A stretch of DNA of 64,000 nucleotides from Dugong dugon. Its lineage: Eukaryota > Chordata > Mammalia > Sirenia > Dugongidae. Below are positions 11,768 through 22,397 of the stretch, piece by piece (position 1 is the first letter of the stretch; every line of letters begins with the position of its first letter). The notes beneath the pieces were generated by a model that had not been told where the DNA came from, ran no database searches, and saw nothing but the letters and a program-made list of their open reading frames with translations. The stretch spans positions 3,517,001-3,581,000 of the forward strand of contig CM057480.1 in assembly GCA_030035585.1 (NCBI GenBank), read 5' to 3'. The translations under genes and the position numbers were made by a program.

Positions 11768-12960
11768 TGTTGTCAGGTGCCGTCGAGTGGGTTCCAACTC
11801 ATAGCGACCCTACGTACAACAGAACGAAACACTGCCCGGTCCGGTGCCACGCTCATGATGGTTGTTATTCTTGAGCCCGTTGCTGCAGCCACTGTGTCAA
11901 TCCATCTCATTGAGGGTCTTCCTCTTTTTCGCTGACCCTCTACTTTACCAAGCATGATGTCCTTCTCCAGAGACTGGTCCCTCCTGATAACACGTCCAAA
12001 GTATGTGAGACATAGTCTCGCAATCCCTGCTTCTAAGGAGCATTCTGGCTGTACTTCTTCTGAGACAGATTTGTTTGCCCTTCTGGCAGTCCACGGTATA
12101 TTCAATATTCTTTGCCAACACCATAATTCCCATTCTTTGAAATATTATCCATAATTTGTTGTGATCCACACAGTCAAATGCCTTTGCGTAGTCAATAAAA
12201 TACAGGTAAACATCTTTCTGGTATTCTCTGCTTTCAGCCACGATCCATCTGACATCAGTGATGATATCCCTTGTTCCGTGTCCTTTTCTGAATCCGGACT
12301 GAACTTTTGGCAGTTCCCTGTCAATGGATTGCTGCAACCACTTTTGAATGACGGTCCTCCTCAATTTGGCTTAGTAGACCATGATTGTCTGATTCAAAAT
12401 GGCCAATACCAGTCCATTTCGGCTCACTAATGCCTAGGGCATCCTTATGCATTCCATTTCATTTTTCACCATCTCCAATTTTCCTAGATTCATACTTCGT
12501 GCACTCCATATTCCAATTATTAATGGATGTTTGCAGCTGTTTTTTCTCATTTTGAGTCGTGCCACCTCAGCAAATGAAGGTCCCGAAAGCTTGACTCCAT
12601 CCACGTCATTAAGGTCGACTCTACTTTGAGGAGGCAGCTCTTCCCCACTCGTATTTTGAGGGCCCTCCAACCTGAGGGAATCTTCTTCCGGCATTATGTC
12701 AGACAGTGTTGCGCTGCTATCCATAAGGTTTTCACTAGCTTGTTTTTTTTAGAGGTAGACCTCCGGCATCCTTCTTCCTAATCTGTTTTAGGGTGGAAGC
12801 TCCATAGAAACCTGTCCACCGTGGGTGACCCTGCTGGTATTTGAAATACTAGTGGCATAGCTTCCAGCATCACAGTAACAGGCAAGCCCACACAGTACCA
12901 CAAACTGACAGATGCATGGGGTGGCTTAGTAGGGAGAGCTAATTTAGCAGTTTCCAAAGG
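11768..12960 (-). mobile_element. RTE LINE, both ends kept, two internal deletions
   Basis: On the minus strand the 5' region (12735-12960, then 12370-12735 with GAAGAGCTGCCTCCTC and AACAGCTGCAAACATCC) is joined to a reverse-transcriptase piece (about 12115-12365). That piece is joined to the 3' region (11768-12115), which ends in CTATGAGTTGGAACCCACTCGACGGCACCTGACAAC. Compared with the longer RTE at 54561-58230, the endonuclease and most of the reverse transcriptase are missing. Confidence 0.85.
11945..12364 (-). pseudogene. RTE reverse-transcriptase remnant
   Basis: The frame encodes RRTVIQKWLQQSIDRELPKVQSGFRKGHGTRD.. and ..YLYFIDYAKAFDCVDHNKLW, the RTE/BovB reverse-transcriptase block with the first catalytic aspartate region (FIDYAKAFD). 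After about 80 residues the deletion junction puts it out of register with the C-terminal region. It is broken and not a host gene. Confidence 0.85.
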
Positions 12961-13077
12961 AAGAGGAACAGTGAACAGAGTACTATTGTTTGGAAACAGC
13001 TTTTATTTATGGAGCAGTTACTGCGTGGCCAACTCTTTGCATACACTCTCTCACTAAACCCACACTTTAACCCTATG

Positions 13078-13281
13078 AGGGAGTCCTTGGGTAGTGCAAA
13101 ATGTTAAGCGCTCAGCTGCTAACCAAATGGCTAGAGATTCGAGTTCACCCAGAGGCATCTCAGAAGAAAGGTCTGGCGACTTCCAAGAAATCAGCCATAT
13201 TGAAACCCTTACGGACACAGTTCTACTCTGACACACAGGAAGTCGCTGTAAGTCCCAATCAACTTGATGGCAACTGGTATA
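13078..13281 (+). mobile_element. AfroSINE, second subtype, with target duplication
   Basis: The flanking 10-bp duplication TAACCCTATG lies at 13068-13077 and 13282-13291. It begins AGGGAGTCCTTGGGTAGTGC and ends TTGATGGCAACTGGTATA. It is inserted into a MIR. Confidence 0.93.
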
Positions 13282-13323
13282 TAACCCTATGGACAATTAT
13301 TATCCCCAGTTACAGATGACGAC

Positions 13324-13825
13324 GGTCATGGATTGAATTGTGTCCCCCAAAAACGTGTGTCAATTTGGCTAGGCCATGATTCCCAGTATTGTGTGGTTGT
13401 CCATCATTTTGTGATCTGATGTGATTATCCTAAGTGTTGTAAATCCTAACCTCTATGATGTTAATGAGGCAGGATTGGAGGCAGCTATGTTAACAAGGCA
13501 GGACTCAATCTACAGGATTAGGTTGTATCTTGAGTCAATCTCTTTTGAGCAGAGCGGAGAGGGACCACATTAACACCATGCAATAAGAGCCAGGAGCAGA
13601 GTGTGTCCTTTGGACCCACGGTCCCTGTGCTAAGAAGCTTCTAGACCCAGGGGAAGATTGATGACAGGACCGTCCCCTAGAACCTACAGAAGAGAAAGCC
13701 TTCCCCTGGAGCTGGTGCCCTGAATTTGGACTTCTCGCCTCCTAAACTGTGAGAGAATAAGTCTCTGTTTGTTAAAGCCATCACTGGAGATATTTCTGTT
13801 ATAGCAGCTCTGGATAACTAAGACA
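13324..13825 (+). mobile_element. Solo LTR, ERVL-MaLR-like, copy 1
   Basis: About 500 bp, from GGTCATGGATTGAATTGTG to ..GATAACTAAGACA. It has a polyadenylation-type GAGAATAAGTC near the 3' end and a five-base flank ACGAC/ACGAT. There is no internal viral sequence. The family recurs at 18403, 27400, 40883 and 58421. Confidence 0.8.
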
Positions 13826-13890
13826 ACGATATTGAGGGTCAGAGTGGTCTAGGTCATGTCACTAGTAAGTGGTGAAGCCAGGAATCAGTC

Positions 13891-14824
13891 CTGTCCATTC
13901 TGACCAAGCCAGACATTTGCAGTCAACTTAATCTGACCACATCCCTCCATCCACACGCTCTGTGTTTCTGCCACACCTGACCAGCAGGGTGCACCTTCTC
14001 TACCTGAGAACAAGCTCTCACCCTTTCAGAAAGCCACCTGCTAAGTCAGAATTAGTCACAACTGGAATTTATTTACTTGTTTAACTGTTACATGCCTATG
14101 CCTCCATGAAAATATGAATTCTACCAAGGAAGGCAGGCTATCTCTCTTGTTCACTGTGGAGATTTCAGCAATTAAGTGTTGAAATGCCTGGTCCACAGGA
14201 AGTGTTCAGTAGATGTCTGCTTCTGTATCAGTGAAGATGCCTCCATCACTACAAGCAGAAGTAACTGCTCATTAGGTCTACCTTGAATATTGCTTGTACT
14301 CCAATTACTGTTGTTTTATTTAACCTTTTCAAGACCCAATTATTTTATGCTTTGAATCTTATGTTGATACTGTGTGTTTCATTAACGGAAGCATGCTAAA
14401 TCATTGAGTGTTGTTGAATTTTTGGTAAGTAGTATGGAATTTTTTTTCCTTGCCTCCTCCCACAAGCCTACCCTTAGAGTCCAGAGGGACATACGTTGTC
14501 CCACTAATCCTACCCCTGCTAAACCCACCCCCGTGAGTTCACTGGAACATATGTGTCCCAAAGTTTTTTGTTTTGTCAAAATTTCTATTTTTCCTACCAA
14601 AAATGCACACACCTCATACAATGCCCTGTAGAAACAGTCTTTTGTGGCACACACCCATTTTCTTCAGTTTCAGACAGTCATAAAGGCCCCTGCTTTGCGG
14701 CAGCATGCACTGTCAGCGGGAAAGCAGCTTCCCAATGAACCTGAGAGGTGGGAAATGTTAGTAGGCAACCATATATGTTACAAATCATGAAAATAATATA
14801 AAATAATATAATTTGCATATTATA
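13891..14824. other. No recognisable element
   Basis: I see no gene in this interval. A few bases near 14090-14230 (TGTTCACTGTGG..GTCCACAGGAAGTGTTCAGTAGATG) could be an L2 3' end in plus orientation. Confidence 0.45.
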
Positions 14825-14990
14825 GTTAGACCCTCAACGAGATGGATTGACACAGTGGCTGCAACAATGGGCTCAAGCATAACAACAATTGTGAGGATGG
14901 CCCAGGACTGGGCACTGTTTTGTTCTTTTGTATGTAGGGTCGATATTAGTTGGAACCAACTTGACAGCACCGAACAACAATAACAACATA
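14825..14990 (+). mobile_element. RTE 3'-end fragment
   Basis: GACCCTCAACGAGATGGATTGACACAGTGGCTGCAACAATGG.. ends GTTGGAACCAACTTGACAGCACCGAACAACAATAACAAC. It is the same 3' terminus as at 11768 and 54561, here in plus orientation. Confidence 0.88.
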
Positions 14991-15099
14991 GTTAACTATC
15001 TTTTTACGTGTCTCACTGTCCTAAGTTTGTAAATTGTTTGTAGGCTGAATTAGGTATCAATCAACTTCATATTCTCTCCCAAAGAAGTTCTTGGCCTTT

Positions 15100-15650
15100 T
15101 CCCGTCTCTTGCAGTGTTATATGTTTTGGCATGGCAGGTTCTGTTAGCTGCTTTTCCAACTTCTAGTCCCCACCTCTCTTTTTCTTACAAAACCTTAATT
15201 TTGCTTGGAGTAGCCATGTGCCCAGCCTTCCTTATAACTGGAAATGGCCATTACGATCCAGTTCTGCCCAATGGAATGTACACCCAATGTAGACTTCTCC
15301 AGAAAGTTTTGATTTCCTGATAAAAGCGAGGAGACTCTGCTGGTCCTGCTTGTTTCTCTTTCCTTCTTGTCTGGAAGGTTGGCGTGATGTCTGAAGCTAC
15401 ATCAGCCCCTTTGCCATCATGAAGTGATAAGCAAGATGACACAAGCCAACAGGCCAAAGTTGACAGAAAAAGGGAAGCTCCCGATGACACTGCTGAGCAG
15501 CTGAACCATTGCAGCAACCCCTACCTCTCAGCTTCTTGCTATCTGAGAAAAACAAACCCATACTTGTTTAAATTATTGTAAGCTAGGCTTCCTGTTAATC
15601 ATCTTTAACTTGTACGGCTGATATCTTTAACTGATACAGCATATATATGC
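15100..15650 (+). repeat. Degraded LTR-like repeat
   Basis: The arrangement resembles an old mammalian LTR: CCAATGGAATGT.., a central TCATGAAGTGATAAGC.., and a terminal ..TAACTGATACAGC. The boundaries are weak and the family is not assigned. Confidence 0.4.
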
Positions 15651-16054
15651 TATACTCCCATGGGCATGTGCACATTTTTGACAAACCCAAACTATTATTG
15701 TAGGAAAGTCAAGCACTGTCAAATTTTGAAATATAAGGAAATTGAGACTCAGGCTAACTGACTGCCCACAGTCATACTGGTGATAAACAGTAGGGTCAGG
15801 AATCACCTTCAAGCCTCTCAAAACTCCAAAATCCATGCTCACGGCCGCCCATGTTGCCTCATCACAGGGTATGTGTGCTGTCTGCAGAGCCCACATCCCT
15901 TGGCTTAATGGGGATATGGGGACCTCTCTTCACTGCCCTTCAAAGACCTTATCTTGGGGGAACATTCTCTTCTGGGTTTAGTTGCCATGATCTCATCTCC
16001 TAGGATGGAGATACAACTTTGTTGGCAAAATGTTGCCTGCTTTTCCTGGGCGTG

Positions 16055-16160
16055 TCTCTCTCTCTCCTCTCCTTCTTTCCCTCTCTCCCTCCCTCCTTGC
16101 CTTCCTCCTTCCTTCTTTCCTCCCTTTCTCCCTTCCTTCTTTCTTTCTTTCCTTCTTAAT
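16055..16160. repeat. Pyrimidine simple repeat (CTTT/CCTT)n
   Basis: About 100 bases are nearly pure C and T on the plus strand. They abut the left (3') end of an L1 tail and may be grown from its poly-A. Confidence 0.93.
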
Positions 16161-16500
16161 TTTTGGTGAAAATATATACAAAAAACATACACCACTTCAA
16201 CAATTTCTACATGTACAATTAAATGACATTGGTTGCTTTCTTCAAGTTATGCCACCTTTCTTGACAACCTTTTCCAAACGATTTCACCATCATTAACACA
16301 AACTCACTGCCCTCTGAGCTTCTCATCTACCCGTTCGACTTGCTGCTGTCAATTTGACCACAGATAATTTTTTTCTAAAGAGTATAATGCTCAATGCAGA
16401 CGTTCTTTGCTAATTGGCTAAACTGTTATTTGATGACTTCAAGGGATAGTTTCAGTTAAAAGTTTCAAGATTTCCCTGAGTACTTCTTTAAAAGAACATC
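16161..16500 (-). mobile_element. L1 3' UTR fragment
   Basis: The plus strand reads TTCAACAATTTCTACATGTAC, then AATGACATTGGTTGCTTTCTTCAAG..GACCACAGATAATTTTTTTC. This is the reverse complement of the L1 3' tail type also seen near 41600 and 41700. Confidence 0.7.
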
Positions 16501-16794
16501 ACCCACCAGCACCCTTTAGTCTTGGTCCTTCTCCCAGCCTAAGATGGGAGTATGTTCTGTGTGCTTGAGGAACGTCAGGAGCTCAGTAGGGCTGGAGCAA
16601 ACAGAGGGAAAGGAGGATGGTGGACATTGGGGAAAAAGCATGTCTGGTGGGGGCAAGGGATGGATACTGGGCAATTGTTTACTTATTTTCATTTCGGTGG
16701 GACGACTGTTTTTGATGCGTTAATTTTGAGATGACAATTAGACATCTGTGTGAAGATACTGTGTAAATATAAGAACCCTATTTATAGTCCTGAA

Positions 16795-16974
16795 GAAGCC
16801 CTGATGGAGCAGTGGTTAAAATGCTTGGCTGCTAACCAAAAGGTCGGTGGTTCGAAACCATCAGCGGCTCCTCAGGAGAAAGATGTGGCAATCTGCTTCC
16901 GCAGAGATTTACAGCCTTGGAAACCCTGTGGGGTCGCTATGAGTTGGAATCGACTCGACAGCAGTGGGTATTTT
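16795..16974 (+). mobile_element. AfroSINE
   Basis: AGCCCTGATGGAGCAGTGG..AACCAAAAGGTCGGTGGTTCGAA..ATGAGTTGGAATCGACTCGAC. It is well preserved, with an extra GAGAAAGATGTGGCAATCTGC block in the body. Confidence 0.93.
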
Positions 16975-17339
16975 TACAGTCCTAAACATCATGCCGAACT
17001 ATTTTTATGAGCATGAGGCCAGACGGCAAGACAACAGAGTGAACTGTATGGGTTATGAGACATGTTTGAAGATGAAGACAAAGCTCAATTAGTAATTGCA
17101 AGCAAACACCCTAAGATTTAACTTTTCAAACTCAATTTGCTGCTGAGCCCATCGATATGCTACCAAGAAGCATACATTTATTTCCTTGGTTAATTGTCCC
17201 AGTCTGAGAAATGTACTGATGCTATTTTAATGTGGACAACAAAGAGAACTGCTCTCTTTTAAGATTTTCTCCCAAACAAACAAAAGTACACAAATACACA
17301 TATGTACATTTTTGTCGTACAGCATAGCAATGGACTCAG

Positions 17340-17545
17340 TGGCAAAGGTCTCTGGGGAGCCGATGGCCCCACATGGTCAAGCTGCCTGGGTCTGAATCTT
17401 GGTTTTGATTGCTACTAGCTCTAGTAACCTCTTTGTGGATAGAATTTGTAGACTGTTGAGATAATTTGAAGCAATAATTCCCATAAAGCTCTCAGAACTA
17501 TGTCAAAGGACATTGTATCAACCCAATAAATATTAGCTATTAATC
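17340..17545 (+). repeat. MIR fragment (weak)
   Basis: GCTGCCTGGGTCTGAATCTTGG..GCTACTAGCT..AACCCAATAAATATTAGCTATT fits a decayed MIR in plus orientation. Confidence 0.45.
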
Positions 17546-18402
17546 CTTAGATTCACAGAAGCACGCAATACAGATACACATGAACCCTTTGAACACATTT
17601 TCACACACATGACTGACAAGCTTATACATGTGCACATGTGCACACACACACGAGTAAATCTATATAGATAGTACATGCATGCATGCAGACAGAATCTGCC
17701 TCAGATCTTTGTATCTCCTCACTGCCTGTCTTACTTGCCCTTTTAAATGCTTTTCAAGAATGGAAGGATTATTTTCTTTTTCTTCCAAGAGCTGGCTGTT
17801 ACTACCTATGCCAGCCATGACTCACAGCTGTCCTCTTGAATGAGTGACAAATGCCCCCAGAAAATCACTTTCTTTAAAAATAGGCCACCCCAGATGATCT
17901 TTGGCTTCAATTCTCATTTCCATACATCTTAAAAAGAAAACTTTCCTTCTTTTTAGGGACTTACTGCTAATCTATCACAAGCAATGTGGCTCAATGAAAA
18001 CGTGCAAATCTCTCAAGTTTTGCAAAATGCCCTAGTTTTGCCTCATCTGCTTATTGGATTTATAAACAACAGAAATGTAAGGCTGACAGATTTCTCCAGA
18101 CACTGCCGGTTGACTGTTCACCCTGTTTTACTCTATGGAGCTGTTCACCTAGAGTATTTTACTTTGATAATTTAATGTGTGACTTGCTTTCAATATTTCT
18201 TCCCCAACATGCATGTGAATGGACTGAGGGGATGTAAGACACCTTTCAGATCATAGTCACTATGCAGAATCAGATGAAGTGCTCTTAGCTCTACAAGTCA
18301 ACCAAACTGCTGATGGACTGATTCCCCACAAGTTCACTTGGCTTTCTGGGTCAAAGACCACGCAGTTCACATGCTGGAATGCAGGTTTATACCAAAACCA
18401 AC
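17546..18402. other. No recognisable element
   Basis: I see no gene. The stretch includes a short purine-pyrimidine alternating run (GTGCACATGTGCACACACACACG) around 17630-17652. Confidence 0.5.
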
Positions 18403-18920
18403 TGTCTTAGTTATTTAGTGCCGCTATAACAGAAATACCACAAGTGGATGACTTTAACAAAGAGGGCTTTATTCTCTCACAGTCTAGTAGGCTAGAAGTC
18501 CAAATTCAGGGTGCCTGTTCCAGGAAAGGCTTTCTCTCTCTGTTGGTTCTGGGGGAAGGTCCTTGTCATCAATCTTCCCCTGGTCTAGGAGCTTCTCAGC
18601 GCAGGAACCTCCAGTCCAAAGGAAGTGCTCTGCTCCCAGGGCTGTTTTCTTGGTGATAGGAGGTCCCCCTGTCTCTCTGATCGCTTCTCTCTTTTATATC
18701 TCAAAAGAGATTGGCTTAAGACACAATCTAATCTTGTATATTGAGTCCTGCCTCATTAGCATAACTGCCGATAATCCCACCTCGTCATCATACAGGCAGG
18801 ATTTACAACACACAGGAAAATCACGCCAGATGACAAAATGGTGGACAATCATACAAAACTGGGAATCATGGCCTAGCCAAGCTGACAGACCTTTTTTGGG
18901 GGACATAATTCAGTCCACGA
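18403..18920 (-). mobile_element. Solo LTR, ERVL-MaLR-like, copy 2
   Basis: Reverse-complement copy of the family: TGTCTTAGTTATTTAGTGCCG at the left and TTTGGGGGACATAATTCAG..CCACGA at the right. Flanks CCAAC/CCAGC could be a decayed five-base duplication. There is no internal sequence. Confidence 0.8.
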
Positions 18921-19184
18921 CCAGCCAACCAACAAAACAAAACAAAAACCACCAAACAACAAAAGAACTACAAAAAATACCACTTAGAATGCATTCTATA
19001 TTGGGAACACGAACATTGTTGACTCAGTGTTAATGGAGCCTGAGCTTGAATTCTACTTACCTACTTAGAACCTTGAGATGAATAAACCAGCTAAACTCTG
19101 AGTTGGGCAACTCTGCTAAGCTGACTTGGATTGGAAAGATCTTAATAATAAAATCATTAATAGTTCCTTCAAAGTCTGTTATTG

Positions 19185-19377
19185 GAGTTGTTAGTTGCTT
19201 CTGAGGAATGGCGACCCCCTGTCTGCAGAGTAGAACTGCTCCATAGGGTTTTCAAGGCTTTGACCTTTCAGAAGCAGATTGCCAAGCCTGTCTTCCAAGG
19301 TGCCCCTGGGTGAGTTCGAACCGCCAACCTTTCAGCTAATAGTACAGCACTTAACCGTTTGCATCACCCAGGGACTC
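19185..19377 (-). mobile_element. AfroSINE, second subtype
   Basis: Minus orientation: TTGTTAGTTGCTTCTGAGGAATGGCGACC..GAGTTCGAACCGCCAACCTTTCAGC..GCATCACCCAGGGACTCC. Confidence 0.85.
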
Positions 19378-19682
19378 CATCATTGGCATAGTTAGTCTGA
19401 GTTTTCAAGCTAAGGAGCACTGACTCTGGAATACAACAGAAAATATTTCATATCTATATTAATATACTTCTAGATGCTGCTCAGTAAAATCAGGAGTGGT
19501 GTATTTTCCAGGTTTTATACCGGTGACCTTGACATCATTTCCTGGCTCAAGTCAGCTTCTTTTGAATTCCTCCTCGTCATCATTATCATCAGTATTTCGA
19601 ACTGTAGTACACGAAGTAAGGAAAACATATTTTCTGTACAGTTGCATTGTGCTCTGGATGGGTGCCACGATTTAAGATTGAC

Positions 19683-19752
19683 ATCCACACGCACACGTAT
19701 ACACGCGCGCGCGCACACACACGCACACACACATACACGTGCACACACGCAA
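19683..19752. repeat. Alternating CA/CG microsatellite
   Basis: About 70 bases of alternating purine-pyrimidine with a central (CG)n core (ACGCGCGCGCGC) flanked by CA units and CGTATACACG. Confidence 0.95.
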
Positions 19753-20520
19753 TCATTTAGGTGCCTACAACTGCAAGTCTCTGGAAACTCAGAAGCAACC
19801 TGACTTAAACAATGAGGGTATCATCTCACGTGACAAGAGGTTCTAACGCAGGAAGACTGTAGAGACAGTGAATTCAACAGCAGAATGACATCACCAAGGA
19901 CTCAAGTTCCTTCCCTTACGGTCAAAAAAATGGCTCCCTGTTTGCAAATATTCAGCAGGAGAAGAGGGATGGCATCTTCCCTTGCATCTGTTATCAGCCA
20001 GTAAGCCCTTCCCAGAAACTCCCCAACAGACTTCCTGCAGGTCTTATTGGTCAGAACTGCAGAGCATGTCCATCCTAAACCAATCACTGGCAAGGAGGAG
20101 GAAACCATCATGATTGGCTTAGACCAATCAGGGTTTGCCTCTTTGATGCTTGGGCTGAGATCAGTGTTTTCAGAAAAGCAGAGTCATGCAGAGAAGGGTG
20201 GATCCCAGAGCAATATTAGCATTTTATTAGAAAGGAGAAAGATGAGTAAATGACAATGAGATAGGCAACCAACAGCATCTGGATACTGAGGCCCCTGGTG
20301 GAGAAAGACTGGATTAGTGATAGGAGCAGAAGAGGAAGATGGAGAAGGAGGAAGGGGAAGAAGATGAGAAATTCTTGGCGGAGAGGAGCACATGCCCTGC
20401 ACATAATCCCCTCCACTAGACTGTGGGCAAGGCCCGTGAATATGATGGGACGGTCACCCCTGATTAGGCTCCATTAGATGAGAAAGGTGATGGATGTAAC
20501 TCTGATGACTGCATTATGGT
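19753..20520. other. No recognisable element
   Basis: I see no gene or clear repeat here. A purine-rich segment (GAGGAAGATGGAGAAGGAGG) lies near 20330-20360. Confidence 0.45.
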
Positions 20521-20559
20521 ATAGAAGACTCCGTCCTAGCAGATCGGAATGAGCCTGTC

Positions 20560-21012
20560 CTGTCAGTCTTGAAGAAGCAGGTTTCCATCTTGTAAGAGGA
20601 GAGGGCCATGTCGCAAGGATGTGAAGGTAGCCTCTCGTTGCTGAAAGCATCCCTGGCTGGTAGCTGCAAGGAAATAAATTCTTCTAACAACCTGTGAGCT
20701 CGGAAGAGGACCCCAAGCCTCAGATGAGGTTGCAGTCCTGGTCAACACCTCTATTTCATCCTGGTGAGACCCTAAGCAGAAGGGGACAGCTAACAGGTAC
20801 CCAGACTCCTGACCCATAGAAACTGTGAAATAATAAATCTGTGTTGTTTCCAGTGGTTAAGTCTGTGGTAATTTTTTATGCAGCAAACTAATACTAACAG
20901 AAAACTAATACATCCACTTTGGATTGCTGGGTGAGTGAGAAATAAACTTCTTTGTGGTAAGCCACTAACTCGGGGGTTCATAGCAGCCAGTAGTACCCTA
21001 ACCAAATACAAT
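20560..21012 (+). repeat. LTR-like 3' ends, degraded
   Basis: ATAGAAACTGTGAAATAATAAATC..GTGGTAATTTTTTATGCAGC..CTAATACTAACAG and then GTGAGTGAGAAATAAACTTC..GCCACTAACTCGGGGG resemble the 3' ends of two old MaLR/MLT-like LTRs in series. Confidence 0.5.
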
Positions 21013-21049
21013 GGCATTAACAAGGTTGCTCATGTAAAAAGGCAGTAAC

Positions 21050-21256
21050 CAACCAACCAGTTGCCGTCAAGTTGATTCCGAATCATGCCAACCCTGTGTG
21101 TTTCAGAGTAGAACTGTGCTCTGTAGGGTTTTCAGTGGCTATAATCTTTTGGAAATAGATTGTCAGGCCTTTCTTTCAAGGCACCTCTGGGTGGATTTGA
21201 ACCTTCAACCTTTTGGTGAGTAGCGGAGTCCCTGACTGTTCACACCACCCGGCAGC
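21050..21256 (-). mobile_element. AfroSINE, second subtype
   Basis: AACCAGTTGCCGTCAAGTTGATTCCG..AGTAGAACTGTGCTC..GGCACCTCTGGGTGGATTTGAACC..CCACCCGGCA, in minus orientation. Confidence 0.85.
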
Positions 21257-21689
21257 TAAGGTCCCATCGAATGTGCAGGAACCACCCCTTTTAGAAATCT
21301 TGCCATGGAGAAGGTCTCCTGGGGCAGGCCTGCAAACGCCATACTGGCAAATTTCAGGCATGGCTATACCTGCCAATGAAATGGAATTCTGAGCAGCTAC
21401 GACTGGTTAGTAGTTACCCCCCATATTACAGTGCTTCTCATTTATGGCATGTGGCTTGCTCCAATTAATTAGAATCTGGGCCAGATACATAGCATGATAC
21501 CTCTGAGAACCATCAGGACTGTCTGTCCCATTTATGCATCAGGAAAGGTGTGTATTTCCAGCAGGTTCTAAGGATTTTTATAAAATCAGCACCACTAACA
21601 TCTAGTCTACCCAAACAGGGAAGTAGGACATAATCCAGCCTTTAGATGCCACACAACTATTTGATTAGACCCCATTGACCTCATTTGAG

Positions 21690-21905
21690 TGAACATATAG
21701 TATGTACAAGATACTATGCTAGTAATCTATATAGGCTTTCTCATTTAATGTCTACCACAACCTCGAAAAGGAAGTAATATGAAGCAATATCAATCCTGCT
21801 TTATTGATGAGGAACCCAAGGCTGAGAGAGGTTCAACAATGTCCTTGAGATCACAGCTTTTGAATGTCAGAGCCAGGAATCAAACGCAGGTCCATGTGTC
21901 TCATT
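21690..21905 (-). repeat. MIR element
   Basis: AGTATGTACAAGATACTATGC..CTCATTTAATGTCTACCACAACC..TTATTGATGAGGAACCCAAGGC..GTCAGAGCCAGGAATCAAACGC follows MIR order in minus orientation. Confidence 0.75.
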
Positions 21906-22012
21906 CACCCATATATGAATTCATTTGTCATTCATCCAGAATACAATTTTCAGGTACAAGTTATGAAATAAAAGGTAGGAGCTCCTAGCCTCAAGCACTG
22001 TAGACTCTGGAG

Positions 22013-22220
22013 CAGGGATCAAACACGTTTTCCACAAAGAGCCAGACAGTAAATATTTTAGGCTTTGAAGGTCATATGCTCTCTGTTGCAACTACTCAAC
22101 AAAGCGTGAAAGCAGTCACAATATGTAAATGATGGGCGGGGCTGTGTTCCAATAAAACTCTATTTACAAAACAGACGGTTGACTGGCTTTGGCTCACAGG
22201 CCATAGTTTGACAACCCCTG
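22013..22220. mobile_element. Non-autonomous hAT-type DNA transposon
   Basis: It starts CAGGGATCAAACACG and ends CAAACTATGG..-type terminus read in reverse (..CATAGTTTGACAACCCCTG), giving inverted termini. The interior CAATAAAACTCTATTTACAAAACAGAC is a well-known mammalian MER-type element. The eight-base flanks CTCTGGAG and GACTAGAG agree at five positions. Confidence 0.75.
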
Positions 22221-22228
22221 GACTAGAG

Positions 22229-22397
22229 GGGGAGCCCTGGTGGCGCAGTGGTTAAGCGTTCAGCTGCTAACAAAAAGGTAGGCAGTTCGAATTCACCAGC
22301 TAGTCCTTAGAAACCCTATGGGGGCAGTTCTACTCTGTGCTACAGGGTTGCTTTGAGTAGGAACTGACTCGACAGCAGTGGATTTTATGGGTTTGGT
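22229..22397 (+). mobile_element. AfroSINE
   Basis: GGAGCCCTGGTGGCGCAGTGG..GGCAGTTCGAATTCACC..GGAACTGACTCGACAGCAG. It is inserted directly next to the hAT element. Confidence 0.95.

Larger units (their letters stand above)
13000..13890 (-). repeat. MIR, split by a SINE and an LTR
   Basis: Three pieces line up as one minus-orientation MIR: 13018-13077 (GCGTGGCCAACTCTTTGCATAC..AACCCTATG), 13282-13323 (CCCTATGGACAATTATTATCCCCAGTTACAGATGACGA) and 13826-13890 (ATTGAGGGTCAGAGTGG..GTCACTAGTAAGTGGTGAAGCCAGGAATC). The intervening blocks are younger insertions. Confidence 0.8.

Noticed and set aside
12434..12724. Frame with acidic Leu-rich residues (EEDSLRLEGPQNTSGEELPP)
   Set aside because: It is the N-terminal RTE leader text; the same peptide-like text occurs at 57480-57600 in the other RTE.
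16030..16296. Frame rich in Ser, Leu, Pro and Phe
   Set aside because: Translation of a pyrimidine simple repeat; the paired minus frame is Lys/Glu/Arg-rich for the same reason.
18563..19033. 156-residue plus-strand frame
   Set aside because: It reads through a minus-oriented solo LTR and its flank; similar frames occur antisense in the other LTR copies.
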